64,000 bases of DNA from Dendrobium chrysotoxum (lineage: Eukaryota; Streptophyta; Magnoliopsida; Asparagales; Orchidaceae): the NCBI GenBank assembly GCA_019925795.1, contig CM034313.1:91667663-91731662 (forward strand). Direction: 5' to 3'. The notes below the pieces were generated by a model. The model worked only from the letters and a program-made list of their open reading frames with translations. It had not been told where the DNA came from and did no database searches. Both the position numbers and the translations under genes were made by a program. How positions within the stretch are numbered: the first letter of the stretch is position 1; every line of letters starts with the position of its first letter. Positions 1 to 13,300 of this stretch are shown here, piece after piece.

Positions 1-1384
1 GATACAACCTCACTTGCATTGCAATTGTCTCGCTTAAGACAAAAGCCACAATTTTGTTTGTGCTCTAATCTCGACGTATTCTTTGTTGTATTAAGACCTT
101 GAGCTAGGAGTGAAAGAGGATTGTTAGCATCTACTAAGAACCTTTTTTTTTCTGATTTTAGTACTTCACTCCAGAAAATTGTTATTTTCTTAATTTTTTT
201 GATGGAATATGTTGAAATATCTCCACCATTCCCTTCTCAAGGAAACTTCCCATAAGAAAAAGAATCTGGAATACAATTTCAAACAAAACCTTATCTCGCG
301 TCGATAGCTCTCTTGTCCTTCCCAAAAAAGAGAAAGTAGAAAGTAATCCCTAGGCGAGACATATTTTTAAACCATAAGGAAAGAGTCTCACATGGTTTTT
401 TGACCTCTCATTGTGTTATGGGCATCTCGCTTCTCGATTTTAATATCCTAAAAACGATTGACTTTCCTAAAATGTGATAGCCGCAGATTTGTTACAATGC
501 TTAGGATATTCTACTACTTTTGAGGAAGAAAGAAAGACTTTTTCTCATAGTGGAAGGAAGCTAAAGAAGAAAAAAAAAAAAAAAAAGCCTACAACATTAC
601 AACCGTCTCCACCAGAAGTTGCTCCACAACCTAGCTTGCATTGTAGTAGTCTTTCTTATGATCTGTGCCCCAACTTGTTTGCAGTGCAACTATCACCACA
701 CTAAAATCTGCATTGTAATCTTCTCTCTCAAGACATGTGCCCCTTGTTTATCACAACCAATTGCATCAAAACCATCTCACTCTATACTTGCACCACAACC
801 TCTCTTGTGTTGCAGTCATCTTCAACAATATTTGTGCCACTAGTTTGCTTGCATTGTAGCCATTCCCTTTTGGACTTAAGGTATCACAATCATCAATCAT
901 ATTTTTGCTGCATCTATCTCTTGCGAGACCACTCAACATCCATTTTTTTTAAGCCCAACATCTCAGTCTTCAAGACATGTTATCGCTCTTCTCATGACAC
1001 AACTTACTATTTACATTTTTCTGCAATTTTCATGACCAACGCATGTAAGGTCCTATTTTTATGCTTTCATTTTCACTTTTCTCTAATGGCATATGAGTCG
1101 CTTTGTACTAAAATTTCTCTGATTGCTTGGATTGGGACAACTTTGCACTGATTTTTTAATTAATAGTCAAACTTTTTGCTTAACTTATTTGTGTGTGAGA
1201 TCGAAAAATGTTTATTCAATTGAGATTGAGTCTCATTCTACCGGCTCAATTTGCCACACAGGAAAAGTATTGGCTTAGGAAATAAAAGGCTTTTGAAAAT
1301 TCCCCTCTTGCTAGCTTTCTGTGCTATCTTTTAAGCGTATCAATTATCAAACTAATTAGGCAAGGCTTTTTTGAATTGTGACAG
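1..1384. repeat. Degenerate tandem repeat in upstream intron or flank
   Basis: No exon is recognisable here. Short phrases of the type ACAACCT..CTTGCATTG recur near positions 4, 628, 797 and 848, often followed by a CTC/TCT-rich stretch and a GTGCC motif, which suggests an old, strongly diverged tandem repeat of roughly 80-100 bp units. A run of A at about 568-585 and many stop codons argue against coding. Because the first visible exon (1385) begins inside a codon, this stretch is most likely intron sequence of the gene that continues to the right. Confidence 0.4.
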
Positions 1385-4300
1385 AAGCTCTTGGATTATG
1401 GCATGCTGAGAAGTTGAAAGCCTTGAAACAGATATGGCCAATTTCAGAAGAAGGTTCTAGCATGGCTGCAAAAGAAGCAAGTATGTACCATTATATTACC
1501 CTTTTTGTACAGAACTTTTAAATGGTAATGGAATTTAAGCCTCATTTTTCAGTTCCCTGCATTTCTAAGCTTGTTGTTATTTGCGCTTAAAGTCATTTTT
1601 GCTTACAGAGATGCTTGCAAGTGCTTTGGAATCTGATTGGGTGAAGCTCCTCGAAGATATTGGGCTTTGGATTCCATCCATTGTTAAGAATTATGAGATA
1701 AATGACAGACCCGAAAATGCAACTGAGTATGGTAATATATTTTTCTAAAATACCTGCATTTTCTTCCCATTTTACAATCTGAACACCGAGTTTCCATAAG
1801 TCGGCTGGATCAACATCAATCTCTATATATATGTTTGGTAGAGGAATTACAAAGTTTTGCACTGCTGACTTGATTTAACTGGAAAAATATAGGTTTTTTT
1901 TTTCTGAAGTTTCCTATGATATTCATTCTTCTTTTGCATTTTATCACAGAGGAGGATGCTGTTCCTGGTCCTCCTCTGCCACCAGAGTGTCATGCAGAAC
2001 CTCATACCGATTATGATGGTGCTGCTGTCAGATGGGGTCTTACCCATCATAAAGCAACTGCGGCTGATTGCTGTCGGGCTTGCATTGATCAGGCAAATGA
2101 TGCAAAGTTAGGCCAAACAAAGTGCAATATTTGGGTATATTGCCCATCAGAGTTTGGATGCTACTCACCTGATATTTATGAACATCGGTACCAGGAGTGC
2201 TGGCTAAAGCAGGTAATGGTTCGATTTTCAGGTCATGAATGATTGTGGTTTAAGACTAAATATTTGACATTTCATCAAATGATTAGCATTTGCTTTCTTG
2301 GAATTTCGTTGTTTTTATTTTTTCATTCTATATCATCATCCAGTCTTCCATATGTTTCTCGTGGAAATAACAGACTAAATTATATATATATATATATCTG
2401 TTTACCCTTTGTTTTTAACACATATAGAAGGAGAGTGTTGCAAGGGGTATGTCAAACTTAGTCTATTGTGCACAAGTTTCGAGGTCACTTTAGTCTTTAA
2501 AAATTATTTCCCTTTATGGATAATTTGAATGTCTGGGACCTCTTTGTAGCCATGTGTTTCATTTTGAATGATTGGGATCCAGACAAACCAAAAACAAGGT
2601 GGTTTTGGAAAGAATGATTATTTGTTGATAAAGTGCAAATGAATGTCTGAAATGAAATATTGAACATATTAAAATAATTATGCCAATTCAAGAGGATCCC
2701 ATCTTTAGCCTTCAAGTTTGGTAAACTAGGCAATGAAAACTTTTTGTGCTTTCCTTTGTTTCTGAAACATGTAGATCAAGAGTAATTCTGGATCACTTTC
2801 ACATTTTATGGTAATGTGTATTGAAGTATGTGAATCACATAATCGAGCTAATTTGTGGGTGTTGATGGAAATGAGAATGCTAAGGTGAATGCATAAAAAA
2901 AACTAGGAAGGATAAGTTAATGTATGATTATACTAATGGGATGGTTGGAATAGTAGCTATTGAAGATAAGATAGTTGAATTACATATAGGAGGTTCAGAC
3001 ATGTACTATGAATGATATAAAATACACTTACTATACGGTTATATAAAATCAATGTTGAATTATTTGGGAAAAAAAAAGGTAGTGCTAAGGTAACTTCATT
3101 AAAGTTGTTTAAAAAGATTTATAAATATAGATTTAAAATCTCATTTTGCACTCAAGAGGAGCAAATGAAAAATGAGGATTCATAAAGTCAACCTCAAATA
3201 GTTAAGATGAGGTTAATGATGATGATGATTATTATTTCTTCAAAAGTTTTTAGTTTTTTTAAAGCCTTATAACTACCTGGTATACGAGAGCTCCCTATAT
3301 ATTTATTTCATATCTTTGAATTTGATAGCTCACCACTAGTAACTCATTGCTGCATTTCTTTTCCTAAGAAAAGAACAATAAATCCAAATAAGAGACCATA
3401 ATATTATTTTTTGATTTTCTAGACCTAATTAGATATAGCAGGCATGTAAACTATACTGCTTCTTTTCGTTTCTTTTAAAAACAAGTTTCCCTTCAATGTT
3501 TTCATCTTTACTATCTTCCTCGCCAATTATCTGCAACGCTATGATTTTCTCCATTGTAAAATAGCCTTTAAACTTTTAAGAGCATGGCAATCGTTTCTCG
3601 TTCAATTCTTTGGGGAGCTGTTAATGTGGAAAGTATAGTACATATCTACTTAAATGAATTTATATGTAACATTAGTTCCTGTTTGTTAGTGGGATAAAGA
3701 CTTGATGTTGTTGTTGTTGCAGTATCAATTTCTGTTTGTTATAATCAGGAAATCATCAATGCTAGTGTGATTATATACATTTATCATTGCTTTGATACTG
3801 ATTCGAACCTTAGGTTTGGCCATTTTCCATTCGAGAAAACGTCTACGTATTTATTTAACGATATTAACTCCAGGAGCATATGCTCATCTTTTCCGCATGT
3901 ATTAGTACCATTGTCTTGTTCTACTAGTACTCGTATTCAAAGTTCTTTGGCAGTGATTTGATTTTCTTTTTGTTGAGATATGAAACTTAAGTTTCTCTAG
4001 ATGAATCCATAGATATGCCTGAACGTATAGTTTTTACCAAAATATGCTTTGATCAATGATTTTTACCTAAGATTAAGCAGATTTATTTTCTGTAATCTAG
4101 CCTAATCCTTGGTGCATTTGTTTCCTAGAAACTTGCTTACACCCACCGTCTCTGTCTTCACAAATCTATATAAATCATACGGGCATCAATAATACATTAG
4201 CATCTCAATTCTCTCCTCTATTTAGCCAAGTTTGAGGTGGGGGTAGAAGCAGCCAAGCAGGTGGGCAGTGGCTAGCTGGAATTCTGACAAGATGTTTGGT

Positions 4301-7300
4301 TGTTTAAGAGGTGATATCCAATAGTGATTGTAGGGCTGTTGGTGGAGAGCAAATGTGCAATGACTTGGGAAAGTTTTTACTTATTTAAGCTCTTTTTTGG
4401 TAACCTTAGTTTAAATGCCTAGCTGTTTCTCACTAGCTCAAGAGATCCCATGGGCCCATGCATCAGGAATTGCTGTAGGACGACAATAGAGTTGTAACAC
4501 CTCACGATACTCCTACCAGCAGGCAGCAACGTAGAGTGTTACAGAGAAAATATAACATTTATAATTCTCAACATCTAATACTTTTAATCATTTGAGCACT
4601 TATGTATATTTCATCCACCGAACAATACATTTTATGAATAAACGGAAGCATCTAAATAGTCCCAATTGCATCACAAAAGTAATTACAGAGCCATTAAAAA
4701 AATCAAAATACATCACCATAATTTGACTGGTTACATACCTCACATGAAGACTAATAAACATTGCTAAACAGTAAATCTAAATATTTATTAACCTGAGCCT
4801 AATCTGCTTTCACTTTTTCCTTGTCTTTTCCTGTAACAACAGCCAGTATAAAAACTAATGAGCTATGAAGCTCATAAAGTTATACAATTTAAATAAAAAA
4901 TTAAATGCAAGATTATAGGAATAACATTTTTGAAATCATAACTGAATCAAACTCACAAGTTCTTGCAAAACAATATATAATATATTCAAAATCATATTTT
5001 ATTTTATTTGAAGCCTTTACAGAATATCATAATTAGTCATTTAAGATTTTGGCTATTATTTTTCATATTGTTAAATTTCATAAGAATGTTCAATAGAGCC
5101 TAGGTAAAACCTACATTATTGCTATTGAACTACACAGAGGTCCCTTTTGCCTCTTTCAGGTTCCCTTTTGCCCCACCTGCGACGCAGGTATTATATCATT
5201 TCATAGCTAATCTTTCCTAATTTTGATATCCATTTGATTTCAAAAATTAGTAATTCATACTTGCTTTGTCATGTTGCATGCTTTCATAAAAATCTATCTG
5301 TTATACTGTTTACATAAAAAGAATGTGCATGCAACATATAATGTAATGAGCTTATTTCCAAAATATTACATACTAGGAAAATTTTTAAACAATCATTTTT
5401 CATTTTATTTTAAATTTTAATTATTTAAATGTACATGTGGTTGCTTATACATGAATACTTGGATGTATGCTTATATTTAATAATTTGAATCATCTTAATG
5501 CATTTATTCATTCAATTGAGTCAAATAAAGTTGTATGTATCTAGAATTAATAATAATTGCTCTTTCAATTTAGAATTATATTTCTTACCTTTTTGATGAG
5601 TTGTCTCCTTAAATGTGACACCTCGTATCATTTTCCTTTGGTAAATTATCTCAAAGCCTCCCATCTGTATATACTAGTTGAATTCCTACACAATTGATTT
5701 AATTTTCTTTTAATAATTTTTACTAATATTAGGAAATCTAATAGACATCAATAACATTGTAATATAACCAATTTACTCACCTTAAAATCCTTCCTTCCTC
5801 AATTTCTCTATTTTCCTCTTCTTCTTTCTTTACATAAATCACCCTTCACTCACAGTAGAAGTTGTTCTGCTTCTAACTCCACCGAGAACTCAATGCTACA
5901 GATCTCTCACAGTCGAAATTCTCTCACAGCAATTGCTCTCCCACAGCTGTTATTCTCTCACCCGACCACTGCTCTCACACGCCAATTCCAATCCCAAGTC
6001 TCTGCTTCACTATGCCGCTCTCCTCCCTGTTTCGTACACAGTAACCGAATTCCCCCAAACCTGTTGTTCCACTGCTTGCGTGAAAGTACAAATCGGAATA
6101 AAAAAGGAGGGAGGGCCCACCGGATAACTGGTCTCTCACTCTCACATCTTTTGAAAGCAACTATTCAGGGAAATGAATAATTATCTAATTTAATTTAAAT
6201 CTTTTACTTAATATAAATATTAATATTTACTTGACCAGTTTACTAAACAGTAATTTAACTGTTAATACTAATTTTGGGTCTTACAGGGCTACTTTAATTT
6301 TAGCATGATGAGCTTACTGGGACGATGATTGCCTTGGAAGCAAGGCCCCATGACAAAAAGGTGACTAGCTTGTCAAGCGGTAAACTCATTTAATTGATGG
6401 GATTGGGGCACCAAGTCAACTTGTCCCCATCTTGGCAACTCGCTAGATGCTAGGCCGATGGCTTGTTTATGACACATGCCCCAACTATTCTCTCACAAGT
6501 TAGTTTGGTCCAACTTTTTACATGGATAAAGAAAGCTGCTATGGCAGGAGAACAAGGGAAAGTAACCATATAGTTCGGAAATCATTAAAGCATCGCATAG
6601 GGAAGCGCTGTATGTGAAGAGACCTGATGTCCCTGAGCCACCATTTTAGTGTGCCATCAATTATCTCCCCATTGTCTCTTTATATAAAGGGGCCCATGAC
6701 TCATTAGGAGAGGTTATTGTAGCTTGCATTGCTGTAAGGATTAATGCTGCGAGATAGGCAACCAACATCAAACCTTCGTGCCTACACCTAAGGTTGGAAT
6801 TATACTGTAGATTTCATTTTACCACACCAATACTATGAGTAACCATGTTTTTATTGTATGCTTGAATGTATAACCCAATGGCGTTGTATGATTATATAAA
6901 AAATATGCGAGCTTAAAAAAGATGTGACGAACTGTTTTGTTGTGAGCTTACACATTTGAGTGGAAATATGTTTATGGAATAGAAATTGTTAACCCTACAA
7001 GGACGCTAGCTCTCTAAAAGTATTTTTCGTTGTGACTTTATGATCGCCTTTGAAATTGCCATGTTTTCATTATCTTGTAGTTGTCTTATCAATTTGGCCT
7101 GCTTTATTTTATTTCTATGTTTTCATTGTTTTTCTGTTATATTGCCATGCTTCGTATCAACCCATTTCCATGATTTCTAGAGTTACTATTTCATATTATT
7201 TTCATCGAGTATTTCTCATAGCTGCTATCTCTAAGTGTGTTGCATTGACACTAGATGGAACGAAGAAGAGCTGAGGAGAAAGTTGTCAACCATGGAAAGG

Positions 7301-10300
7301 CACATGTAGGTTTGATCATTAGTTGTGGGAAGCTAACAAATAGGTTTGTTCTTTGACATGGGAGTCAACAAGTGGGCTAGCGAGATATGTTTGTTCCTTG
7401 ACATGGGAGTTGACAAGAGGGCTAGCATTAGAGAAGCCCCGACAAGTTTCCGAGAGTCCTAAGATACTTCCTTTTAGTTTTCTTTTGTAATTTGGGCCCT
7501 ACCTAGAAAACATCAACTCTTACATTGCAAGTTTATCAATGAAATGATGTTTTGAAGTCTTCAATGTTATGAATTACATTTCTTTTAATTCATTGTATTC
7601 GATGTTTCTATATGACATCTGGTTGAGAATAAGGCAATGGGCTGAGGTGCAAACTCATGGCATTGGCTTGGGTACCATCTATCGAGTCAACGGATAATTA
7701 AGTGTTGTTAACCAATATGACTAAGTCTAAAGAGGATCCAGTTAATTACATTGTTCGCAAGCATAATGTCTTTCTCCTGTATCTATTTATACGTGTATGT
7801 AACCTGGGGTTATTTAGTGAAAAATCTATAGCTTTTCCTTGTCTCTTGTCTGTGAGCTACTGGAGGTTTCCTGTTCGCATGAGTTCTCATGGTATCAGAG
7901 CACAGATAAGTTTTTTTTTCTTCTCTCCTCTCTTCTTATCTTAACTTCTTCATTTCTTGCTCTCGTTTTCTTTCTTTTGATTTCTACTCTTTCTCCACTC
8001 TTTATCTGAGCAAGCATGATTGGATCATCCACTACTTCGCCCATTACTGAAAGTCCTTCAAATCCTATTCATCCCATCGATATTCCGCCTCAACTCGAGT
8101 TTGTTCTTAGTAACATCAAGAATCTTGTTTCTAATTTCCTAACATCCGATAATTACCCCTTGTGGAGATCGCAAGTTGAGAAAATCTTTGTTGCAAATGG
8201 CTTCAAAGGCTTTCTTGATGGATCACACAAACCTCCTATCGACAATAATTGTTATCTCGACTCCTGGAATCTTCTTGATCAAAATCTTGTAGCTGCCTTA
8301 TTATCTATCATTACACCATCTATCTTACCCTATGTTCTTTCCTTGAATCATTGTGCTGACATATGGGCTACCCTATCTCACCAGCTGCAAGCATCCACTC
8401 GATCTCGCATCATTCAATTAAAGAATGAGCTTCATCATCTCTCTAAAGGTGAACAATCCATGACCCAATATCTGTTTACCGTCAAATCCAAGATCGACGC
8501 AATTTCTGTCACCGGAAGCACCATCGATCCGGAGGATGTCATTCTCTACACGTTGAATGGCTTACCTGCAACATACCAAGCCTTTAAAGCAGCTATTCGC
8601 ACAAATTTGTAACCCATAACTCTTGATGACCTTTACACACTTCTTTGTAGTGAAAAGGTGAATCTTGCTCAAGAAACCTCTAAAGAACTTCAATCTCTCC
8701 ACTTATCTGAAAATTCCGTCACTCTTGCGGCTACCCGCGGGCGTGGTCAAAATAACTCCACTCATGCTCGGCCATATGCCCGTAATAATCGTTCAGCTGC
8801 TGCATTCAACCTAAATGAAAAATAGTCCAATAAAAATATTGTTTGCCAAATCTGCACAAAGCAAGGTCACTCTGCTCTGAAATGTTGGTATCACCACGAT
8901 CCTACATATCAAGAAAATCCACCCAAGCAAGCTTTCTTTAGCCCGACCGAACAACCTCGTCAAGCAGATTGGTTTTTAGATAGCGGGACCTCTACGCATC
9001 TCACTTTGGATCCCTCTCAATTCTCCTATGTCGAACCTTATAAAGGCAATTCCCAAGTTATGTTAGGCAACTGTCATCGCATTCCTATACATCATACGGG
9101 TAAAGGGCTTCTTCCTACACCCTCAGGTAGTCTTCAACTCAATAATCTTCATCATGTTCCTAATTTAATATGTTATTGGTTCACCAACTAACTCGTGACA
9201 ACTCTTGCATTGTTTTATTTTCTTCACGTGGTTATCAAATTCAGGATTCGAAGACCAAACATATTCTCCTTCAGGGTCCATGTCATAATGGACTCTACCA
9301 TATTTCTTCCTCCACTCCACCATCTACGTTAGCCTTACTTTCCATTCAAACCGTTCTAGATCTTTGGCATGGACGTCTTGGTCACCCAGACACACACAAA
9401 CTGCATTCTCTTGCTCGGTTACATCCACACATATGTTCCAATATTACTACACATTCTTGTAATACTTGTAATCTTGCAAAAAAGTCATAGGTTGACATTT
9501 CCAAATTCAATTTCTACTTCGTCTGCTTCTTTTGAAATTGTTCATTCTGATGTTTGGGGTCCATCCCCTACTATGTCATTACAAGGATTTCGTTACTATG
9601 TCTCCTTCATAGATGATTATACTAAATACTGCTGCATTTATCCTCTCTCGCAGAAATCCGAAGTTTTTTCTAAATTTCTGGAATACTATAATATGACTAA
9701 AATGATTAAATGTCAATTTAGCAAGCATATAAAAATTCTTCGAACAGATGGAGGTGAAGAATATATTAACAAGCAATTTCAGCATTTCTGTAAACTCTCG
9801 GGTATGCGTCATCAATACACATGCCCTTACACGCCTTCTCAAAATGGCATCGCCGAAAGAAAGAATCGTCACATTTTGGAGACAATTCAGAGCCTTTTAA
9901 TTCACTCCAATACTCCTCAGTGGTTGTGGATTCACGCTCTCCACACTGCCATTCATATTATTAATCTCCTACCTAGCCGAAAGTTACACAACAAAACTCC
10001 ACATGAATTACTTTACAATAAAATACCTACCTACACTCATCTTAAAATCTTCGGATGTTTTTGCTATCCTTGGCTCCGGCCTTATGCCCAATCAAAACTA
10101 GATTCATTCTCTAAGCCTTGTGTGTTTGTCGGCTATGCCACCTCTCAAAAAGGTTATCTATGCTTAGATCCCTTAACAAGCAAGATTTATACATCAAGAC
10201 ATGTCGTTTTTAACGAGCAAGTTTTTCCTTATCATCAAAAACATGTTCAGACTACTTAGTCATCTTCACCCACAAATCTTCCACCTCTTCTTTTAGTTCC

Positions 10301-13300
10301 CTCATCCATTATCAAACTGCAATCTCAAAAATGCCTTATAATTCTAATTCTTCCACATCATGTACTCAAGATATCCCATCTCATAATCTCGCTAGTACCA
10401 GCACTGTACCTCAATACTCGAACCAGCACTCTCATTCATTCAACAATACTACTGCTCCATCATCTCTCAGTTCTACCATTCCCGAACACCACATGACAAC
10501 CCGCTCGCAAATAGGTAATCTCAAACCCAAACGTATCTTCACTCTCACACATCAAGTTGCTCCCCAAGACCCAACGTCCTACACTCAAGCATTCAAACAT
10601 CAACATTGGCGCTCAGCCATGTCGCAAGAATTCCAAGCTTTCCAATCTCAAGGAACTTGGGATCTAGTTCCTTTCTCTCCAAATCAAAATATTCTTGGGT
10701 GCAAATGGACGTTTCGAACAAAGTATAACTCTGATGGATCAATTGCTAGATATAAGGCTATACTAGTGGCTCTTGGATACAAACAGGAATTCGGTCTAGA
10801 TTATACCGAAACTTTTAGTCTTGTCGCTAAGATACCAACATTCCATATTCTGATTATTCTTGCCCTACATAAGAATTGGCCAATACATCAACTTGACTTC
10901 CTACATGGCTCGTTACAAGAAACGGTATATATGCGCCAACCACTCGGATTCATAGATGAAATTCATCCCAATCACGTCTGCAAACTAAACAAAGCCCTCT
11001 ATGGTCTTAAGCATTCACCACGGCAATGGTTTGCGACGCTTACCAGATTCTTACATAAACAAGGATTCACTACAAACAATTCAGATCCTTCTCTTATGAT
11101 TTATCGAAAATCAAATATACAACTTTATTTTCTTATATATGTTGATGATCTTATAGTGACAAGTAATAACGTTCAAGCCATACAACATCTCCTAAGCATT
11201 CTACACAAGTAATTCAATATGAGACATCTGGGCACATTGTCTCAATTCCTAGGTATAACGGCTGTCCAAACAAACGATGGACTCCTTCTTCATCAAAGTC
11301 GGTATGCCCAAACCATCTTACAATGTGCAGGCATGCTTCAGTGTAAACCGGTGAACACGCCTATAACAGCTAAGTCTCATAAAAATTCCAATTCTTCCAA
11401 TTTGTTATTCTGATTCTTTATTATATCGGCAAATTGTCGGATCTCTCCAATACTTAACATTAACACGACCTGATATATCCTATGCGATAAACAAAGCATG
11501 TTAACACATGCATAAGCCGACTGACTCAAATTTTGAGGCACTCAAGCGTATCCTTTGATATATTAAGGGCTCTATAAATCTTGGTATACCACTATCTCGA
11601 AATTCACTTCAACTAACCTCTTATGTAGATTCAGACTGGGCAAGATAGAAAATCAACAACAGGATATTGCACATTTCTTGGCTCTTCACTTATTTCTTGG
11701 AGTGTCAAGAAATAGAATACAATTGCCATATCGTCTACCGAGGCCGAATATCGAGCTCTAGCAACTGCCACAGCCGATCTCATCTCGATTCGTCAACTCC
11801 TCCAAGAACTCGGTTGTCCTCAACATGAACCAACAAAATTGTCTGTGACAACACATCCGCCATTGCCTTGGCTAACAATTCGGTGTTCCACGCCCGCACC
11901 AAGTATATTGAAGTTGATTGTCACTTCATCCGCGAGTGCATCAAGAACAAAACAATCCAAGTCCATCATATCTCTACCAAAGTTCAGATTGCAGATATTT
12001 TCACCAAGCTCTATCAATGGCTCGATTTCACCACATTGTTCTCAAACTAACTTCATCATCCGACTCATCAATTTGCAAGGGGGTGTTAACCAATATGACT
12101 AAGTCTAAAGAGGATCCAGTTAATTACATTGTTCCGCAAGCATAATGTCTTTCTCTTGTATCTATTTATACGTGTATGTACCCTGGGGTTATTTAGTGAA
12201 AAATCTTTAGCTTTTCCTTGCCTCTTGTCTGTGAGCTACTGGAGGTTTCCTGTTCGCGTGAGTTCTCAAGTGCTAGGTTGGGAGCGATGAGTCTTGGGCC
12301 CCAACACCCTCCTGAATGATGGATGAAATTATCATCTCTCTATGACTCCTAGCAGGTGGCTCTATATTTGACGAGACTTTTTGACCTTGGTGGCTTGAAT
12401 CGATTGATTCTTGGGGAGTACAAGGTATTTGATCTTAGATATTGTCTAGCGAGGAGAGTGTTAGTAGAGTCTTAGGACACCAAACATATTGTAAAGTGGG
12501 CACTAAGTAATACTATAGATGGTTATTGGCATAATGTTGTTTTATAGATGGAACATCAAGGAGTATGGAATGGCAAAGATGGAACTAAAATGTTGACCAA
12601 GAGTGGCATCTTCGTCTTAGGATTTGCCAGGAACCCGCGACAACCAATTAGGACTCTTGGAACTACAAGAGGTGATTATTGAAAGACGACATTGTTGGTC
12701 GTGATAATGATGCAAGCTGCTCCTGATCCAACGAGGCTTCTAGTCTTGACTCTAGCTTTATTGATGTGGGCAATAGTAATGCTAATGATATCTAACCCCA
12801 TCAAGTTGCACGACATGTGGTTGGAACTATTCTTCAAGATGAAGCTACTATAATCCTCTGGAAGTACAAACCCGATGGAAGTTGAGGAATGGCTAACATA
12901 AATGGAGAAGGTCTTAGATGGCACAGATTGTCCATCGGAACGAAAGGAGACCGTGGTTGACTACACGATGACAAGAAACATCAACCATCGATGGTTAGAA
13001 AATATTAGAAATAGCCTTTTTATTTTAGATTTAAATGAGAATTTGACTCTTAACAGAACATAATAGAGAAAAAATAATTCATGTAGCCGACTCCACGTAG
13101 TGGGATAAAATCTTGATGTTGTTGTTGTTGATGATACCAAACTCAAGGCTTGTTTCTTAAAACAGTTGCAGCGGTTATAGCCAAACGTTGGGACTTATGC
13201 AGCTTTCCAATTCCTTGCGTCTGATTTGAGAAAGATATAATAGATATGTTTTGAGATAGATACTTATGAGCTTTTTTTATATCCAAATTAACATAAATTT

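Larger units (their letters stand above)
6286..7705 (+). mobile_element. Ty3/gypsy remnant, LTR and leader part
   Basis: This segment has the organisation of an LTR and leader: a TATA-type promoter at 6681-6688 followed by a long untranslated stretch and a TTTATCAATGAAATGATG-type end near 7531-7548. The copia element at 7706 splits it from a stretch at 12269-12990 that contains gypsy gag homology. I infer that both belong to one old gypsy element. Exact LTR borders are not visible. Confidence 0.35.
7706..12268 (+). mobile_element. Ty1/copia LTR retrotransposon, complete but broken
   Basis: Two direct LTRs (7706-7889 and 12084-12268) start TGTTAACC and end TTCTCA. They differ at about five substitutions and one indel in 184 bp, so the insertion is fairly recent. 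A primer-binding site matching initiator tRNA-Met follows the 5' LTR directly, and a G-rich polypurine tract precedes the 3' LTR. The element is flanked by AGTGT and AGTGC, a 5-bp target duplication with one mismatch. Inside, gag, protease, integrase, reverse transcriptase and RNase H occur in the order usual for copia. Stops and frameshifts in several domains make it non-autonomous. It sits in the last intron of the Apple-like gene, on the same strand. Confidence 0.92.

Noticed and set aside
735..1151. 138-codon open frame near the left end
   Set aside because: It crosses the degenerate tandem repeat, has biased composition and no recognisable domain.
5893..6180. 95-codon open frame rich in serine
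   Set aside because: It lies within a probable solo LTR near its right end; similar C/T-rich stretches in sister LTRs are not conserved as protein.
4493..6285. Target duplication for this LTR
   Set aside because: AGAGT and GGGCT agree at only two of five positions; the LTR call rests on the ends alone.
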